From assembly GCA_964408235.1 (NCBI GenBank), contig CAYOYN010000017.1, positions 1 through 5,154 of the forward strand: 5,154 bases of DNA, written 5' to 3'. Shown one piece after another: positions 5,097-5,154 of this stretch. This DNA is from SICU01 sp964408235. Lineage in GTDB: Archaea > Nanobdellota > Nanobdellia > Pacearchaeales > GW2011-AR1. The translations under genes were made by a program, and so were the position numbers. A model generated the notes under the pieces. It searched no databases and had not been told where the DNA came from. It worked only from the letters and a program-made list of their open reading frames with translations. The first letter of the stretch is position 1, and the number at the start of each line of letters is the position of its first letter.

Positions 5097-5100
5097 ATAA

Positions 5101-5154
5101 TCCCCCGACCAAGAGTCGAACTTGGGTAACGCGGGTTCTACATAACCTAGCTTC
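5101..5154 (-). tRNA. tRNA gene, 3' part only; tRNA-Tyr suggested but not certain
   Basis: The gene runs off the right edge, so its 5' acceptor strand and most of the D arm are missing. On the minus strand the T arm is CCAAG-TTCGACT-CTTGG (perfect 5-bp stem, standard TTCRA loop), followed by TCGGGGG and discriminator A at 5101. CCA is not encoded. G72 implies a C1-G72 pair; with A73 this is the known identity signature of archaeal tRNA-Tyr, and a GTA preceded by T is present at 5139-5141. However, the bases around that GTA do not form a regular five-pair anticodon stem with a seven-base loop. Assigning CCCGC (5131-5135) and GTTAC to positions 39-48 gives normal geometry but would require an intron, with the 5' stem GCGGG lying outside the window. 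Identity is therefore tentative. Confidence 0.8.

Noticed and set aside
5050..5100. C/D box small RNA next to the tRNA
   Set aside because: No RTGATGA box paired with CTGA is present on either strand.
1..5154. CRISPR array, insertion sequence or integrase
   Set aside because: No regularly spaced repeats, no transposase or recombinase motifs, and no terminal inverted repeats bounding a gene were seen.

Overview
The window most likely comes from a small-genome, AT-rich archaeon, probably of the DPANN group (Woesearchaeota/Pacearchaeota-like). The evidence is of four kinds. Archaeal TATA-like boxes sit about 25-26 nt before several start codons, giving apparently leaderless mRNAs, and only one gene has a clear purine-rich ribosome binding site. 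The tRNA has no encoded CCA. Genes are short, tightly packed and in part hypothetical. The DsbA-like protein carries a 'TGNVI' stretch just after its membrane anchor, which I associate with this group. The lineage is an inference, not a search result.

The left half (1-2616) is on the plus strand: the tail of an unidentified gene; a secreted, very tyrosine-rich protein; a two-gene membrane operon whose second product has an intramembrane-looking PGCAACG (CxxC) motif; a 112-residue unknown protein; and a membrane-anchored DsbA-type thiol oxidoreductase with a CPFC active site. The CxxC membrane protein, the oxidoreductase and the two-cysteine exported protein could form a cell-envelope disulfide module, but this rests on proximity and motifs only.

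The right half is on the minus strand and converges with the left half at a T-rich stretch near 2617-2649. Reading leftward it contains a tRNA cut by the window edge, a structured non-coding stretch, an unrecognised helical protein, a TatD-family metal-dependent hydrolase with all key ligands, and a two-gene membrane operon (a CBU_0592-like small protein and a six-helix protein of a conserved uncharacterised type).

The gene-free part of the right end (4868-5100) is the least ordinary DNA. It holds a 15-bp exact copy of the 3' end of the tRNA, 137 bp downstream of the real one, with several inverted repeats between the two. This could be a scar of site-specific integration, a decayed duplicate tRNA, or part of a structured RNA. 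No CRISPR array, transposase or integrase is visible.
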